64,000 nucleotides of DNA from Desulfarculus sp. (lineage in GTDB: Bacteria; Desulfobacterota; Desulfarculia; Desulfarculales; Desulfarculaceae), in NCBI GenBank assembly GCA_003605055.1, contig QZKP01000040.1, forward strand, positions 1 through 64,000, in the 5' to 3' direction. Below the pieces are notes generated by a model that was given only the letters and a program-made list of their open reading frames with translations, was not told where the DNA came from and did no database searches. This document shows positions 53,141-62,166 of the stretch, one piece after another; position 1 is the first letter of the stretch, and each line of letters begins with the position of its first letter. The translations under genes and the position numbers were made by a program.

Positions 53141-53833
53141 ATGGGCGTATTCACCAGGCTGCGTGATATCATTAGTTCCAACATAAACTCCATGCTGGAC
53201 CGGGCCGAGGACCCTGAAAAGCTCATCCGGCTGATCATCCAGGAGATGGAAGACACCCTGGTGGAGATCAAGGCCTCCTGCGCCGGGGCCATGGCCGCGC
53301 GCAAGAAGGTCGCGCGGGACCTGGAGGCCATCCGGCAGCGGGCCGCCGACTGGCAGGCCAAGGCCGAGTTGGCCGTGGACAAGGGCCGCGAGGACCTGGC
53401 CCGGGAGGCCCTCTTGATGCGCCGGGACTTCAGTCAGCGGGCCCAGGAGCTGGAAGAGGAGCTGGCCGCCAGCCAGGAGGTGGTGGAGCAGTACCACCAG
53501 GACATCGCCCAGTTGGAGCAGAAGCTGGCCTCGGTGCGCGAGAAGCAGCGGGTGCTGGTGCAGCGCCACAAGCTGGCCCGCCAGCAAAAGCGGGCCCAGG
53601 GCGACATCCGCCGGGCCGATTCGGCCGCGGTGCTGATGCGCTTCGAGCAGTTCGAGAACCGGGTGGAGCGCATGGAGGCCGAGGCCAAGCTGGTCAACCT
53701 GCACCGCCAGCCCGGCCTGGCCCGGGAGATTGACCGCCTGGCCGGCGACGAGGAGGTGGAGCGGGAGCTGACCGCGCTAAAGCGCCACAAGGCCCAGCCC
53801 CCGGCCCCCCGCCCGGCCGGCGAAAACGACTAA
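53141..53833 (+). CDS. pspA: Phage shock protein A
   Basis: A 230-residue PspA/IM30-family protein, an ESCRT-III-related membrane-stabilising coiled-coil protein. The N-terminal amphipathic helix (MGVFTRLRDIISSNINSMLDRAEDPEKLIRLI) binds stressed membranes; long heptad-rich helices fill the rest (for example QRAQELEEELAASQEVVEQYHQDIAQLEQKL). It should sequester PspF when membranes are intact. AGGAGG precedes the ATG at 53141. It is the first gene of pspABC and is driven by the sigma54 promoter. Confidence 0.95.
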   Translation: MGVFTRLRDIISSNINSMLDRAEDPEKLIRLIIQEMEDTLVEIKASCAGAMAARKKVARDLEAIRQRAADWQAKAELAVDKGREDLAREALLMRRDFSQRAQELEEELAASQEVVEQYHQDIAQLEQKLASVREKQRVLVQRHKLARQQKRAQGDIRRADSAAVLMRFEQFENRVERMEAEAKLVNLHRQPGLAREIDRLAGDEEVERELTALKRHKAQPPAPRPAGEND

Positions 53834-53849
53834 GGAGGCAGTGTCCGCG

Positions 53850-54083
53850 ATGATGACGGCGATCTTGGGGTTCGTGGCGCTGGTCCTGGCCCTGCTGGGG
53901 GGGGTGGCCCTGGCCATCGTGCGGATGATCAAGGGCCCCCGGGCGCGCAAGCAGGACCAAAGCTCCCAGGAGGAGGCCCGGCTGATCCAGGACCTGCACC
54001 AGGGGCTGACCCGCATGGAGCAGCGCATCGAGGCCTTGGAAACGATCCTGCTGGAAAAGGACAAGAAGGGGCAGCAGTCATGA
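53850..54083 (+). CDS. pspB: Phage shock protein B-like
   Basis: A 77-residue protein with one N-terminal transmembrane helix (ILGFVALVLALLGGVALAIVRMI) followed by a cytoplasmic amphipathic helix RLIQDLHQGLTRMEQRIEALETILLEKD. The pattern MEQRIEALETIL matches PspB. PspB and PspC relay membrane stress to PspA. AAGGAGG fits the ATG at 53850 better than a GTG only two bases after it (53841). It overlaps pspC by four bases. Confidence 0.82.
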   Translation: MMTAILGFVALVLALLGGVALAIVRMIKGPRARKQDQSSQEEARLIQDLHQGLTRMEQRIEALETILLEKDKKGQQS

Positions 54084-54460
54084 AACGCCTTTACCGCAAC
54101 CGGCGGGGCCTGTACCGCTCCCGGCAGGGCGTGCTGCTGGGGGTCTGCCGGGGTCTGGCCGACTACTTCGACTTCTCGGTAATCTGGATCCGCATCCTGG
54201 CCGTGCTGGCCTTCGTCTTGACCGGCTTCTGGCCGGTGGCCATCCTCTACCTGGTCCTGGCCCTGATCATGAAGCCGGCGCCGGTGAAGGCGCCCCTGAG
54301 CGAGGACGAGGAGGAATTCTACCACTCCTACGCCGATAGCCGGAGCATGGCCCTGGGCCGCCTCAAACGCACCTACGAGCAACTGGAGCGGCGCCTGCGG
54401 CGCATGGAGGACGTGGTCACCTCGCGGGACTTTGACTGGGAGAGCCGGGCGCGCGGCTGA
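54080..54460 (+). CDS. pspC: Phage shock protein C
   Basis: A 126-residue PspC-domain protein. The domain starts LYRNRRGLYRSRQGVLLGVCRGLADYFDFSVIWIRILAVL and contains one or two hydrophobic helices (about 40-70). The C-terminal 50 residues are a charged coiled coil (LGRLKRTYEQLERRLRRMEDVV), as in PspC of proteobacteria. It converges on the hybrid histidine kinase with 14 bases between stops. Confidence 0.93.
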   Translation: MKRLYRNRRGLYRSRQGVLLGVCRGLADYFDFSVIWIRILAVLAFVLTGFWPVAILYLVLALIMKPAPVKAPLSEDEEEFYHSYADSRSMALGRLKRTYEQLERRLRRMEDVVTSRDFDWESRARG

Positions 54461-54474
54461 AGGGCGCCCGCACC

Positions 54475-57400
54475 TCAGGAGGCGTCCAGGACCTCCCGCA
54501 CCATGATCAGCAGGTCTTGCAGGCGGTAGGGCTTGTTGATCATCCTGCAAGCCCCGGTGGCGAGTAGTTTGTTGCGCAGGCCGCTCTGGGTGTAGCCGGT
54601 GGCCACGATCACCTTGGCCTGGGGGTTCTTGGCCAGCAGCTCGGCCAGGCAGCGCTCCCCGCCCATGCCGGGCATGCCCAGGTCCAGAATCACCAAATCC
54701 ACCTGCCCTGACCGCTCCTGGTACATCTCCAAGGCCCCCTCACCGCTGTCGGCGGTGAGCACCTGGTAGCCGCGGCCAGCCAGCAGTTGGCGGGTGGACT
54801 CCAGGATGGCCGCCTCGTCGTCCACCACCAGGATGGTCTCCCGTCCGCCGCGGGGCTGGGGCGCCGGCCCGGCCTCGGGCTGGGCCGCGGCCTCCTCGGC
54901 CGACAGGGCGGGCAGGTAGATGGTGAAGCAAGCGCCCTGGCCGGGCTGGCTCTGGCAGGCGATGTACCCCTGGTGCCCCTCCACGATGCCATAGGCCGAA
55001 AACAGGCCCAGCCCGCTGCCCTCGCCCACCTTCTTGGTGGTGAAGAAGGGCTCGAAGACGTGGCGCAGGGTCTCCTCGTCCATGCCCTGGCCGTTGTCGC
55101 TGACCGTGAGCACCACGTGCGGGCCGGGCTTGAGCGCCGGGTGCAGGCGGCAGAACTCCTCGTCCAAGACCGCGTTCTTGGTCGCGAAGATCAGCCGGCC
55201 GCCCTGGGGCATGGCGTCGCGGGCGTTGGCCCCCAGGTTCATCAAGAGCTGCTCCAACTGGTTGGCGTCGCCCTTGACCAGCCACAGTTCCGGCTGCAGG
55301 CGGGCATCCATGCCGATCATCTTGGGGATGGTGCGCTCCAAGATGGTCACCGCCTCGGCCACCTTCTGGTTCAGGTTCAGGGGCGCCAGCCGGGAGTCGG
55401 CCTTGCGCCCGAACTCCAGCAGCCGGCGCACCAGGTCCGCGGCCCGGTTGACCGCGTCGTCTATCTGCTGGAGTTGGCCGCGGCCGAGCTGGTCCAGGCC
55501 GGGGCGCTCGGCCATAAGCTGCACGTAGCCGCCCACCTGCTGCAGAATGTTGTTGAAGTCGTGGGCAATGCCGCTGGCCAGCACGCCGACGGCCTCCATC
55601 TTCTGCACCTGCACGACGTGCTCCTGGAGCTGCTTGAGCTCCCGCTGGGCCAGCACCCGCTGGGTGACCTCCCGCCCGGAGCCGCTGACGTAGGGCTCCT
55701 GCCCCGGGCGCTGCACCAGGACGTTGTGATACTCCAGGTAGTGCAGGCCGTCCTCCTGGTCCAGATATGCGCACACCCCCTCTGCCCGGCCCTCCCGCTG
55801 CATAGCGGGCAAGTACTCCTGCCTGAAATCCACGGCGTCCTCTGAGCGCATGAAGTCAGTAATGAGCCGGCCCACCACCTCCTCCAGGGAGCGGCCCATG
55901 GCCTTTAGCACCGCCAAGTTGGCCGAAAGCAGGCGGCCGTCCAGGTCGTGGGTGTAGATGAAGTCGCCGATGGTGTTGAACAGGTTGCGGTAGCGCCTCT
56001 CCGACTCCTTGAGCGCATCCTCGGCCTGACGGCGCCGGGCAGCCAACATGGCGTGGGCCACCTGGTCGGCGATGGCCCCGGCAAAGGCCGCCTCGTCCTC
56101 GCTCCAGCGCCGGCGCTGGCCGCCGTGCTCCAGGCAAACCACCCCCATCAACCGCCCTTCCAGACGCACGGCCGCGTCCAGCCGGGAGGCCGCCGGCTGG
56201 GCCGAGGGCAGGGCCTGGTAGAACTGGCCGGTGCGGGGGTCGCTGGCCGCGTCGCTGGCCTCCACCGTGCGGCCGGCCTCCAGGGCCGCGAAGTAATCCG
56301 GGCCCTGGGCCACAGCCAGCTCCGGCCCCCGGCCGTGCTCGCGTTGGGCGGCCTCGAATTGATCCAGGCACTGGAGCCTCTCGCGATCCGGGCTCAGCAG
56401 CCATACGCTGGCGCGCTCCACCTGCAGGGCCTGGGCGGCCAGTTCGTTGAGCTGGCCCAGGGCGGCCTGCAACTGGCCGGTGGCGATGGCCTCCAGGGCG
56501 GCGGCCTGCACGATGGCCACCTGCTGACGGCCCACCCGCTCCAACCGGGCCAGGTTCTCCTCTTCGGCCCGCTTGTGCTCGCTGATGTCCCGGAAGAAAA
56601 CCTGCAAGGCCGGCCGCCCCTCCCAGTCCACCACCCGGGCGGACACCTCCATCCACTTGACCCGCCCGTCCTTGGTGAGCATGCGGCAGGAGAAGGCCCG
56701 CGGCCCGGCCTGGCCGGCGATGCGGGCCCGATAGCGCTGCACGGCCTGCTGCAGGTCCTCGGGGTGTAAAAACACCTCCGGCCCCAGGCCCACTGCCTCG
56801 GCCGGCTCCCAGCCCAGGATCTCCTTCATGGCCTGGTTGGCATAGACCACCACCTCGTCCTGCACCACCGCGATCAGCGCGCTGGACTGCTCCACCAGGT
56901 TTCGGTAGCGGGCCTCGGAATGCTGCAGGTCGTCGGCCATGCTGCGCAGGCGGTTGAGGTCGCTGGCCACCATCAGCACCCCGCGGCCGGGTTCGTTGCG
57001 GGCGAACATAGAGCTGCTGACCAGGCAGCGCACCGGCTGCCCGTTGCGGTCGGGCAGGTCCACTTCCTCGCCGCGCACCTGGCCCTTGAGCAACCGGGCC
57101 AGGAATTCCCGCGACTCGCTGGGGCGGGCCTGGGCCGGGCGCAGCACCTCCTCCACCCGGCGGCCCAGGATCGCCTCCAGCCGGGGATAGCCCAGCAGCT
57201 CGGCCAGGCTCCGGTTGGCCCAGGTTAGGCGCCCGCCCTGCAGGCGGGCCAGGCCGCTGGGCACCGCCTGGACCATGGCCCGGTACATGGCCCGGGGGGA
57301 GATCACCTTGCCGTAGCGCTTGATGCCCACGAACAGGGCCAGGGCGATGGGCGAAACCGCCAGGTTGGCCAAGGCCGGGAAGCCGGGGCCGGCCTTGGCC

Positions 57401-57984
57401 ATGTACCACTGAGCCAGTCCTTGCAGGACCAGGGCCAGGACGCCGCCGGCCACCAGCATGTACTTCTCGCGGCGGGCGTCCGGGTCCTGCTCCCGGCGGG
57501 CGTGCCGGTACAGGGCGGTCAGCATGGCCAGCATGAAGATGAAGCAGTAGAGGAGGAAGGCCTGCCACCAGGGGTTGAAGTGGCTGGAGGCTCCCAGGCT
57601 CACGCCGTACAGCCGGGCGCTGGTCCAGTTGGGCTCGGTGAGGGCGGTCAGATAGAATCCCAGGCCGGGCCCGTATATCCACAGGCGGTCCCGCCAAAGG
57701 ACCGGCCGCATGAGAGTCAGGATCAGCTCGCCTACAAAGGCCGGCACCATGAGGGGCAGAAAGCTCAACCAGCGGTAGAGGGTGAAGGCGGTCCCGGGGT
57801 AGTGGGTGACGGCGGTGAGGCTGACCAGGGCATCGAAAAAGGCCCAGGCCATGGCCCAGACCAGCCAGCGTTCCACGGCCCCGGTCTTGGGGTCGTCCGG
57901 GTTATAGCGCCCTAGATAGACCAGCAGCGCTACGGCGTAGCCCACCGTGAAGGCCAGATTGAGCAGGTAATAGGTCGGAAACAT
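54475..57984 (-). CDS. Large hybrid sensor histidine kinase (7TM-PAS-PAS-GAF-PAS-kinase-REC)
   Basis: A 1169-residue kinase. The first 240 residues have about seven hydrophobic helices resembling the HisK N-terminal 7TM domain. Two PAS domains follow (from about 270 and 365; RNLVEQSSALIAVVQDEVVVYANQAMKEILGWEP), a GAF domain (about 510-660), a third PAS (RYRNLFNTIGDFIYTHDLDG), a HisKA domain with GIAHDFNNILQQVGGYV, an ATPase domain (DNGQGMDEETLRHVFEPFFTTKKVGEGSGLGL) and a C-terminal receiver with VDLVILDLGMPGMGG. The start MFPTYYLL at 57984 is preferred to one 41 codons upstream. Its signal and partner are unknown. Confidence 0.88.
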   Translation of the reverse strand: MFPTYYLLNLAFTVGYAVALLVYLGRYNPDDPKTGAVERWLVWAMAWAFFDALVSLTAVTHYPGTAFTLYRWLSFLPLMVPAFVGELILTLMRPVLWRDRLWIYGPGLGFYLTALTEPNWTSARLYGVSLGASSHFNPWWQAFLLYCFIFMLAMLTALYRHARREQDPDARREKYMLVAGGVLALVLQGLAQWYMAKAGPGFPALANLAVSPIALALFVGIKRYGKVISPRAMYRAMVQAVPSGLARLQGGRLTWANRSLAELLGYPRLEAILGRRVEEVLRPAQARPSESREFLARLLKGQVRGEEVDLPDRNGQPVRCLVSSSMFARNEPGRGVLMVASDLNRLRSMADDLQHSEARYRNLVEQSSALIAVVQDEVVVYANQAMKEILGWEPAEAVGLGPEVFLHPEDLQQAVQRYRARIAGQAGPRAFSCRMLTKDGRVKWMEVSARVVDWEGRPALQVFFRDISEHKRAEEENLARLERVGRQQVAIVQAAALEAIATGQLQAALGQLNELAAQALQVERASVWLLSPDRERLQCLDQFEAAQREHGRGPELAVAQGPDYFAALEAGRTVEASDAASDPRTGQFYQALPSAQPAASRLDAAVRLEGRLMGVVCLEHGGQRRRWSEDEAAFAGAIADQVAHAMLAARRRQAEDALKESERRYRNLFNTIGDFIYTHDLDGRLLSANLAVLKAMGRSLEEVVGRLITDFMRSEDAVDFRQEYLPAMQREGRAEGVCAYLDQEDGLHYLEYHNVLVQRPGQEPYVSGSGREVTQRVLAQRELKQLQEHVVQVQKMEAVGVLASGIAHDFNNILQQVGGYVQLMAERPGLDQLGRGQLQQIDDAVNRAADLVRRLLEFGRKADSRLAPLNLNQKVAEAVTILERTIPKMIGMDARLQPELWLVKGDANQLEQLLMNLGANARDAMPQGGRLIFATKNAVLDEEFCRLHPALKPGPHVVLTVSDNGQGMDEETLRHVFEPFFTTKKVGEGSGLGLFSAYGIVEGHQGYIACQSQPGQGACFTIYLPALSAEEAAAQPEAGPAPQPRGGRETILVVDDEAAILESTRQLLAGRGYQVLTADSGEGALEMYQERSGQVDLVILDLGMPGMGGERCLAELLAKNPQAKVIVATGYTQSGLRNKLLATGACRMINKPYRLQDLLIMVREVLDAS

Positions 57985-58170
57985 CCCTACTCCCGCGGTG
58001 GCTGGACAGCCGCCCCCCCGGGCGCTCAAAGTGCCTTCCACGGCCGCAGCTTCTTGGCTGCTGGACGCGTGCGGACGCAAGGCGACACGCGGCCGATGCG
58101 AGACCATCTTAGCAGGCCCGGCCGCAAGAATAAAGCGGGCAAACGGTGCTTGATTTCAGGTCCGGAGGGG

Positions 58171-58731
58171 CTATCGGGGCGCGGCGCGGCCCAGGGAAAA
58201 GAGCTCCTGGTTGAGCCGCTTATGCTGGGGCGGCAGGTCTTGGCCCAGGGCCCGCTGCAGCGCCTCCGCCCCCCAGGGCAGGGCCTGGGCCGCGGCCGCG
58301 GCGCCCAGCAGCACCAGGTTGGCCCCCTTGGCCGCGCCGGCGCCCGCGGCCAGGCCGCTGGCGTCCGCGCAGATTGCGCGCACCTTGTGCCGCGCCAGGG
58401 CCCGGCGGGCCTGGGGCGAGAGGAAGCCCAGGTCCGGGGCGTTGACCACCAGGGCTGCGCCCGGGGCCAGAAAGGAAAGATTGCGCACCGCCTCGCCGGG
58501 GTCCAGGGCCAGGAGCAAATCCGCCCGGCCCGCGGCCACCAGGGGACCCTGGAAGCGGCCCACCTTCAGGTGGCTGACCACCGCCCCGCCCCGCTGGGCC
58601 ATGCCGTGCACCTCGCTGATCAGCACGCGACGGCCCTGGGCCCGGGCCGCGGCGGCCAGCACCCGGGTGACGAACAGCACCCCCTGGCCGCCCACCCCGG
58701 CCACCACCGCCTGCCAGTCGCGGGCGTTCAT
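58171..58731 (-). CDS. iorB: Indolepyruvate:ferredoxin oxidoreductase beta subunit
   Basis: A 186-residue gamma-domain protein of the 2-oxoacid:ferredoxin oxidoreductase superfamily. The signature WQAVVAGVGGQGVLFVTRVLAAAA is at the N-terminus, followed by SEVHGMAQRGGAVVSHLKVG, diagnostic for IorB. With IorA it converts aryl pyruvates (from Phe, Tyr, Trp transamination) to aryl-acetyl-CoA and reduced ferredoxin. The ATG at 58731 overlaps the iorA stop (ATGA). It is the last gene of the cluster. Confidence 0.93.
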   Translation of the reverse strand: MNARDWQAVVAGVGGQGVLFVTRVLAAAARAQGRRVLISEVHGMAQRGGAVVSHLKVGRFQGPLVAAGRADLLLALDPGEAVRNLSFLAPGAALVVNAPDLGFLSPQARRALARHKVRAICADASGLAAGAGAAKGANLVLLGAAAAAQALPWGAEALQRALGQDLPPQHKRLNQELFSLGRAAPR

Positions 58732-60806
58732 GAACCGGCCTCCTGGGCGACGATGGCCCCGTGGCCGCAGACCTCCAGGCACAGGCCGCAGTCCACGCAC
58801 CAGGCCCGGTCCACCTGCACCCGGCCCTGGGCGTCGGCCTTGAGCGCCGGACAGGCGAACCAGCTCAGGCACAGACCGCAGCCCACGCAGGCCCCGGCCG
58901 GCTCCAAGACCATGCTGTGGGTGGGGCAGACCTCGGCGCAGAGCCGGCAGCCGGTGCATTTGGCCGCCTGCACCCGGATCAGGCCTTTGCGCCGGCGGGT
59001 CAGGGCCCCGGCCGGGCAGATGGCCAGGCAGCGGCCGCAGTCAGTGCAGGCGTGCTGGCGGCCGTCGAAGACGGCCTTGACGTCCGGGGCGGCGCCGGCG
59101 ACCTGCACCGGCCTCTTGACCGGCACGGCCTCGGCCGGCCGCTGGGCCGCGCAGGCGTGGCGGGCGATGATCACCGCCATGGCGCCCTCGGGGCCCCGGG
59201 CCTGTCGCCAGGCCTTCTTCAGGGTGCGGCGGGTCAGCGCCAGGTCGTAGGGATCTATCTCCTCTATCCACTCCACCCCGCAGCCCTGCACCAGGGCCCG
59301 CAGGTTCACCGGCCGGCCGGGGTGGCCGTCGGCGGTCAGGCCGCTCTCGGGCGTGGGCTGCATGCCAGTCATGGAGGTGGTCTCGTTGTCCAGGATCACC
59401 AGCACAAAGGCCGCGCCGTTGTACACCGCGTTGACCAAGCCGGCGGCGCCGGAGTGATAGAAGGTGCTGTCGCCGATGGTGGCCACCACCGGGGTCGCTT
59501 GGCCGTCGCGCTTGAAGACGCGGCTCAGGGAGCTGGCGAAGGTGATGGCCGCGCCCATGTCGTGGCAGGTGTCCACCGCGCCCTGGTTCAGGCCCAGGGT
59601 GTAGCAGCCGATGTCGCTGGGGTACACGCCGCCGGGCAGGGCCCGGCGCAGGGCGAAGAACATTGCCCGGTGCGAGCAGCCCGGGCAGAGGTTGGGCCGC
59701 CTGAGCGGCGGCTGGTCCGGCACGGTCAGCAGCCTGCCCCGGGGCCGGGGCACCCGCACCCGGGCCTCCCGGAGGGCCCGCTCCAGCACCGAGCCCAGCA
59801 CGTCCGGGGTCAGCTCGCCGGCCGAGGGCACGTGGCCCGAGCCGCGGCCCCAGAGCCGGTCGCGCTGCGGGGACAGAAGCTCCAGCAGCGGCTCGGTCTC
59901 CTCCAGGACCAGCACCCGGCCGCAGGAGGACAGCAGCTCGCGGACCGGCTCTATCGGCAGGGGATAAGGCATGGCAGTCTGCAGGAAGGGGATCGCCCCC
60001 TCCTCCACGGGCAGGCCCAGCTCGGCCAGCAGGTCCCGGGCCAGGGCCGCGGCCACGCCCGAGGCCAGGATGCCCAGGCGGGCTTTGGCCCGGGCCGGCG
60101 CGTGCCAGATGTTCAGGCTCCGGCTGGCGCTGGCCCAGGCGGCGATACGCGCCATTTTGGCGTTCAGGGCCTGGTGCAGGGCCAGGCGCATCTTGGGGAT
60201 GGCCGCCCAGCGGAAGGGGTCCTTGACGAAGACCGCCGGCCGCTGCACCTCCCGGGGCGCGCGCAGGCCGATCACCTGGCGGCCGTGGCAGACGCGCAGG
60301 GTGGGCCGGATCATCACCGGTATCTGGAAGCGCTCGGAGAGCCGATAGGCCGGGGCCACCAGGTCCCGGGCCATGGCCGGGCTGTCCGGGTCCAGGACCG
60401 GCAGCTTGGCGAAGTGGGCCAACAGGCGGCTGTCCTGCTCGGTCTGGCTGGAGTGGGGGCCCGGGTCGTCGGCGCTGATGAGGATCATGCCGCCGATCAC
60501 GCCGATGTAGGCCGCGCTCATCACCGGGTCCAGGGCCACGTTGAGCCCCACCTGCTTCATGGCGCAGGCCGTGCGCTGGCCGGTGTAGGCCGCGGCCAGG
60601 GCCACCTCCACGGCCACCTTCTCGTTGACCGACCACTCGCAGTAGGGCGGGTGGGCCCGCTCGCGGCCGAAGGCCGCCACCGCGGGCAGTATCTCGCTGC
60701 TGGGGGTGCCGGGGTAGGCGGTCATCACCTGCACGCCGGCCTCCACCAGGCCGCGGCCCAGGGCCTGATTGCCCAGCAGTATCTCCTGCCGCCTCTGCTT
60801 GGCCAA
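58728..60806 (-). CDS. iorA: Indolepyruvate:ferredoxin oxidoreductase alpha subunit, with extra ferredoxin motifs
   Basis: An IorA-type thiamine-diphosphate enzyme of about 692 residues. The N-terminal pyrimidine domain shows TAYPGTPSSEILPAV and CEWSVNEKVAVEVALAA; the ThDP-binding motif is GDSTFYHSGAAGLVNAVYNGAAFVLVILDNETTSMTG, and LCPGCSHRAMFFALR is family-typical. The C-terminus has four cysteine motifs (about 587, 617, 640 and 670) where IorA normally has two. A TTG start at 60806 is proposed because there is a GGAG before it and upstream hairpins lie in the longer reading to 60872; the start is uncertain. Confidence 0.9.
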   Translation of the reverse strand: MAKQRRQEILLGNQALGRGLVEAGVQVMTAYPGTPSSEILPAVAAFGRERAHPPYCEWSVNEKVAVEVALAAAYTGQRTACAMKQVGLNVALDPVMSAAYIGVIGGMILISADDPGPHSSQTEQDSRLLAHFAKLPVLDPDSPAMARDLVAPAYRLSERFQIPVMIRPTLRVCHGRQVIGLRAPREVQRPAVFVKDPFRWAAIPKMRLALHQALNAKMARIAAWASASRSLNIWHAPARAKARLGILASGVAAALARDLLAELGLPVEEGAIPFLQTAMPYPLPIEPVRELLSSCGRVLVLEETEPLLELLSPQRDRLWGRGSGHVPSAGELTPDVLGSVLERALREARVRVPRPRGRLLTVPDQPPLRRPNLCPGCSHRAMFFALRRALPGGVYPSDIGCYTLGLNQGAVDTCHDMGAAITFASSLSRVFKRDGQATPVVATIGDSTFYHSGAAGLVNAVYNGAAFVLVILDNETTSMTGMQPTPESGLTADGHPGRPVNLRALVQGCGVEWIEEIDPYDLALTRRTLKKAWRQARGPEGAMAVIIARHACAAQRPAEAVPVKRPVQVAGAAPDVKAVFDGRQHACTDCGRCLAICPAGALTRRRKGLIRVQAAKCTGCRLCAEVCPTHSMVLEPAGACVGCGLCLSWFACPALKADAQGRVQVDRAWCVDCGLCLEVCGHGAIVAQEAGS

Positions 60807-60848
60807 TTCCGTGCTCCGCGGGGGGGCGATAAAACCGAGGGCTAAAAT

Positions 60849-60868
60849 AACCCGGCCGGGGCCGGGTT
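60849..60868 (-). terminator. Second hairpin after livK
   Basis: AACCCGGC and GCCGGGTT form an 8-bp stem with a four-base loop, followed on the minus strand by ATTTTAG. It lies between livK and iorA. Confidence 0.6.
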
Positions 60869-60875
60869 GCAAGTC

Positions 60876-60906
60876 GCGGCGGCCGGGGCCGGGCCCCGGC
60901 CGCCGC
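60876..60906 (-). terminator. GC-rich hairpin after livK
   Basis: A perfect 13-bp stem (GCGGCGGCCGGGG and its complement) with a five-base loop, seven bases after the livK stop. Together with the next hairpin it may attenuate readthrough into iorAB. Confidence 0.65.
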
Positions 60907-60912
60907 GGGTGG

Positions 60913-62112
60913 TTACTTGGCCGTGACGAACTGGCCGCCCTTGACCTGCAGGATGACCATGGAGTCCTCGCCCAGGCCGTTGTGGTCCTGGGGGCTGAGG
61001 TTGTACACGCCGCTGACGCCCACGTAGTTCTTGGTCTTCTCCAGCTCCGCGCGCACCTTGTCCGGGTTGGTGCCCACCTTCTTCATGGCGTTGGCCAGCA
61101 GATACACCGCGTCCCAGGCGTAGCCGGAGTGGGTGTTGATGGGGTAGCGCTTGTCGTACTTATACACGTCGGTGTACAGGCGCACGAACTCGGCGATGAC
61201 CTTCTTCTGGGGGTCGCTGTCGGGCAGGCCCTTGTAGACCATGAGCTTGGTGGCCGGCATCAGGTCGCCCTCGGCCGCGGCCCCGGCCAGCTTCAGGTAG
61301 CTGGGCCCGGGCACGCCGTGGCACTGGAACAGGGGCATCTTAAGCCCCAGAGCGTGGTGGTTCTTGGAGACGATGGCCGCGGCCGGGCCGATGGTCCAGC
61401 AGATGATGACCGCGGGCTTCTTGGCCGCCAGGGCCGTGAGCTGGGTCTTCATGTCCACGTCCTTGGGGTTGAACTGCTCGCTGCCCACGATGCTCAGGCC
61501 GTACTTGGGGGCCAGCTTTTTCACCCAGACCGCGCCGTCGCGGCCGAAGCCGTCGCTGGCGCTGAGCAGGCCGATCTTGGTCAGGCCGTGGGCCTTGAGA
61601 TAGCCCAGCACCTTGGCCACCGCCACCGAGGAGCGCTGGGGTGCCTTGAACACGTAGCGGGCGGTGCCCAGGTCCATCTTGCCCAGCTTGCCCTCCATGA
61701 TCACCGGGTCGCCGCCCACGGTCATCACGGTGGGCATCTTGGCCGCCTCCACCTGCTTCTTGACCGCCATGCCGGTGCCGGTGCGGGTGGGGCCGATCAC
61801 CCCGGCCACCTTGTCCACGCTCACGAACTTCTTGAAGGCCATCACCGCCTTGGTGGGCTCGCCCTCGGTGTCGGCCAGCACCAGCTCGATGGGCCGGCCC
61901 TGGATGCCGCCCTCCTTGTTGATCTTATCCGCCACCATGATGGCCACCAGCTTGGTGGGCGCACCGATCACCGCCGCCGGCCCGCTCAGGGCGAAGAAGG
62001 CCCCGATCTTCACCGGCTCGAACTTGGTGCCCGAGGCCATGGCCGGCGCGGCCAGGGCCGAGGCAACCAGCAGGCATATTGCCAGCAGGGCCAGTTTGCG
62101 CAGTCCTCTCAT
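60913..62112 (-). CDS. Branched-chain amino acid-type ABC transporter substrate-binding protein (LivK-like)
   Basis: A 399-residue periplasmic binding protein. The signal peptide (RGLRKLALLAICLLVASALAAPAMA) is followed by the type I periplasmic-binding fold: VKIGAFFALSGPAAVIGAP at the start, GGIQGRPIELVLADTEGEPTKAVMAFKKFV, GVIGPTRTGTGMAVK, and a C-terminal hinge. In clusters with IorAB and PaaK, LivK-like proteins often bind aromatic acids or amino acids; this is inferred from context. The permeases LivH/LivM and LivG presumably lie beyond the window next to livF. Confidence 0.9.
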   Translation of the reverse strand: MRGLRKLALLAICLLVASALAAPAMASGTKFEPVKIGAFFALSGPAAVIGAPTKLVAIMVADKINKEGGIQGRPIELVLADTEGEPTKAVMAFKKFVSVDKVAGVIGPTRTGTGMAVKKQVEAAKMPTVMTVGGDPVIMEGKLGKMDLGTARYVFKAPQRSSVAVAKVLGYLKAHGLTKIGLLSASDGFGRDGAVWVKKLAPKYGLSIVGSEQFNPKDVDMKTQLTALAAKKPAVIICWTIGPAAAIVSKNHHALGLKMPLFQCHGVPGPSYLKLAGAAAEGDLMPATKLMVYKGLPDSDPQKKVIAEFVRLYTDVYKYDKRYPINTHSGYAWDAVYLLANAMKKVGTNPDKVRAELEKTKNYVGVSGVYNLSPQDHNGLGEDSMVILQVKGGQFVTAK

Positions 62113-62166
62113 CTCCTGCCTCCCTTGGTTTGGCCCCTGCCGCGCGCGCGGGGGGCCGTCTTTGGT

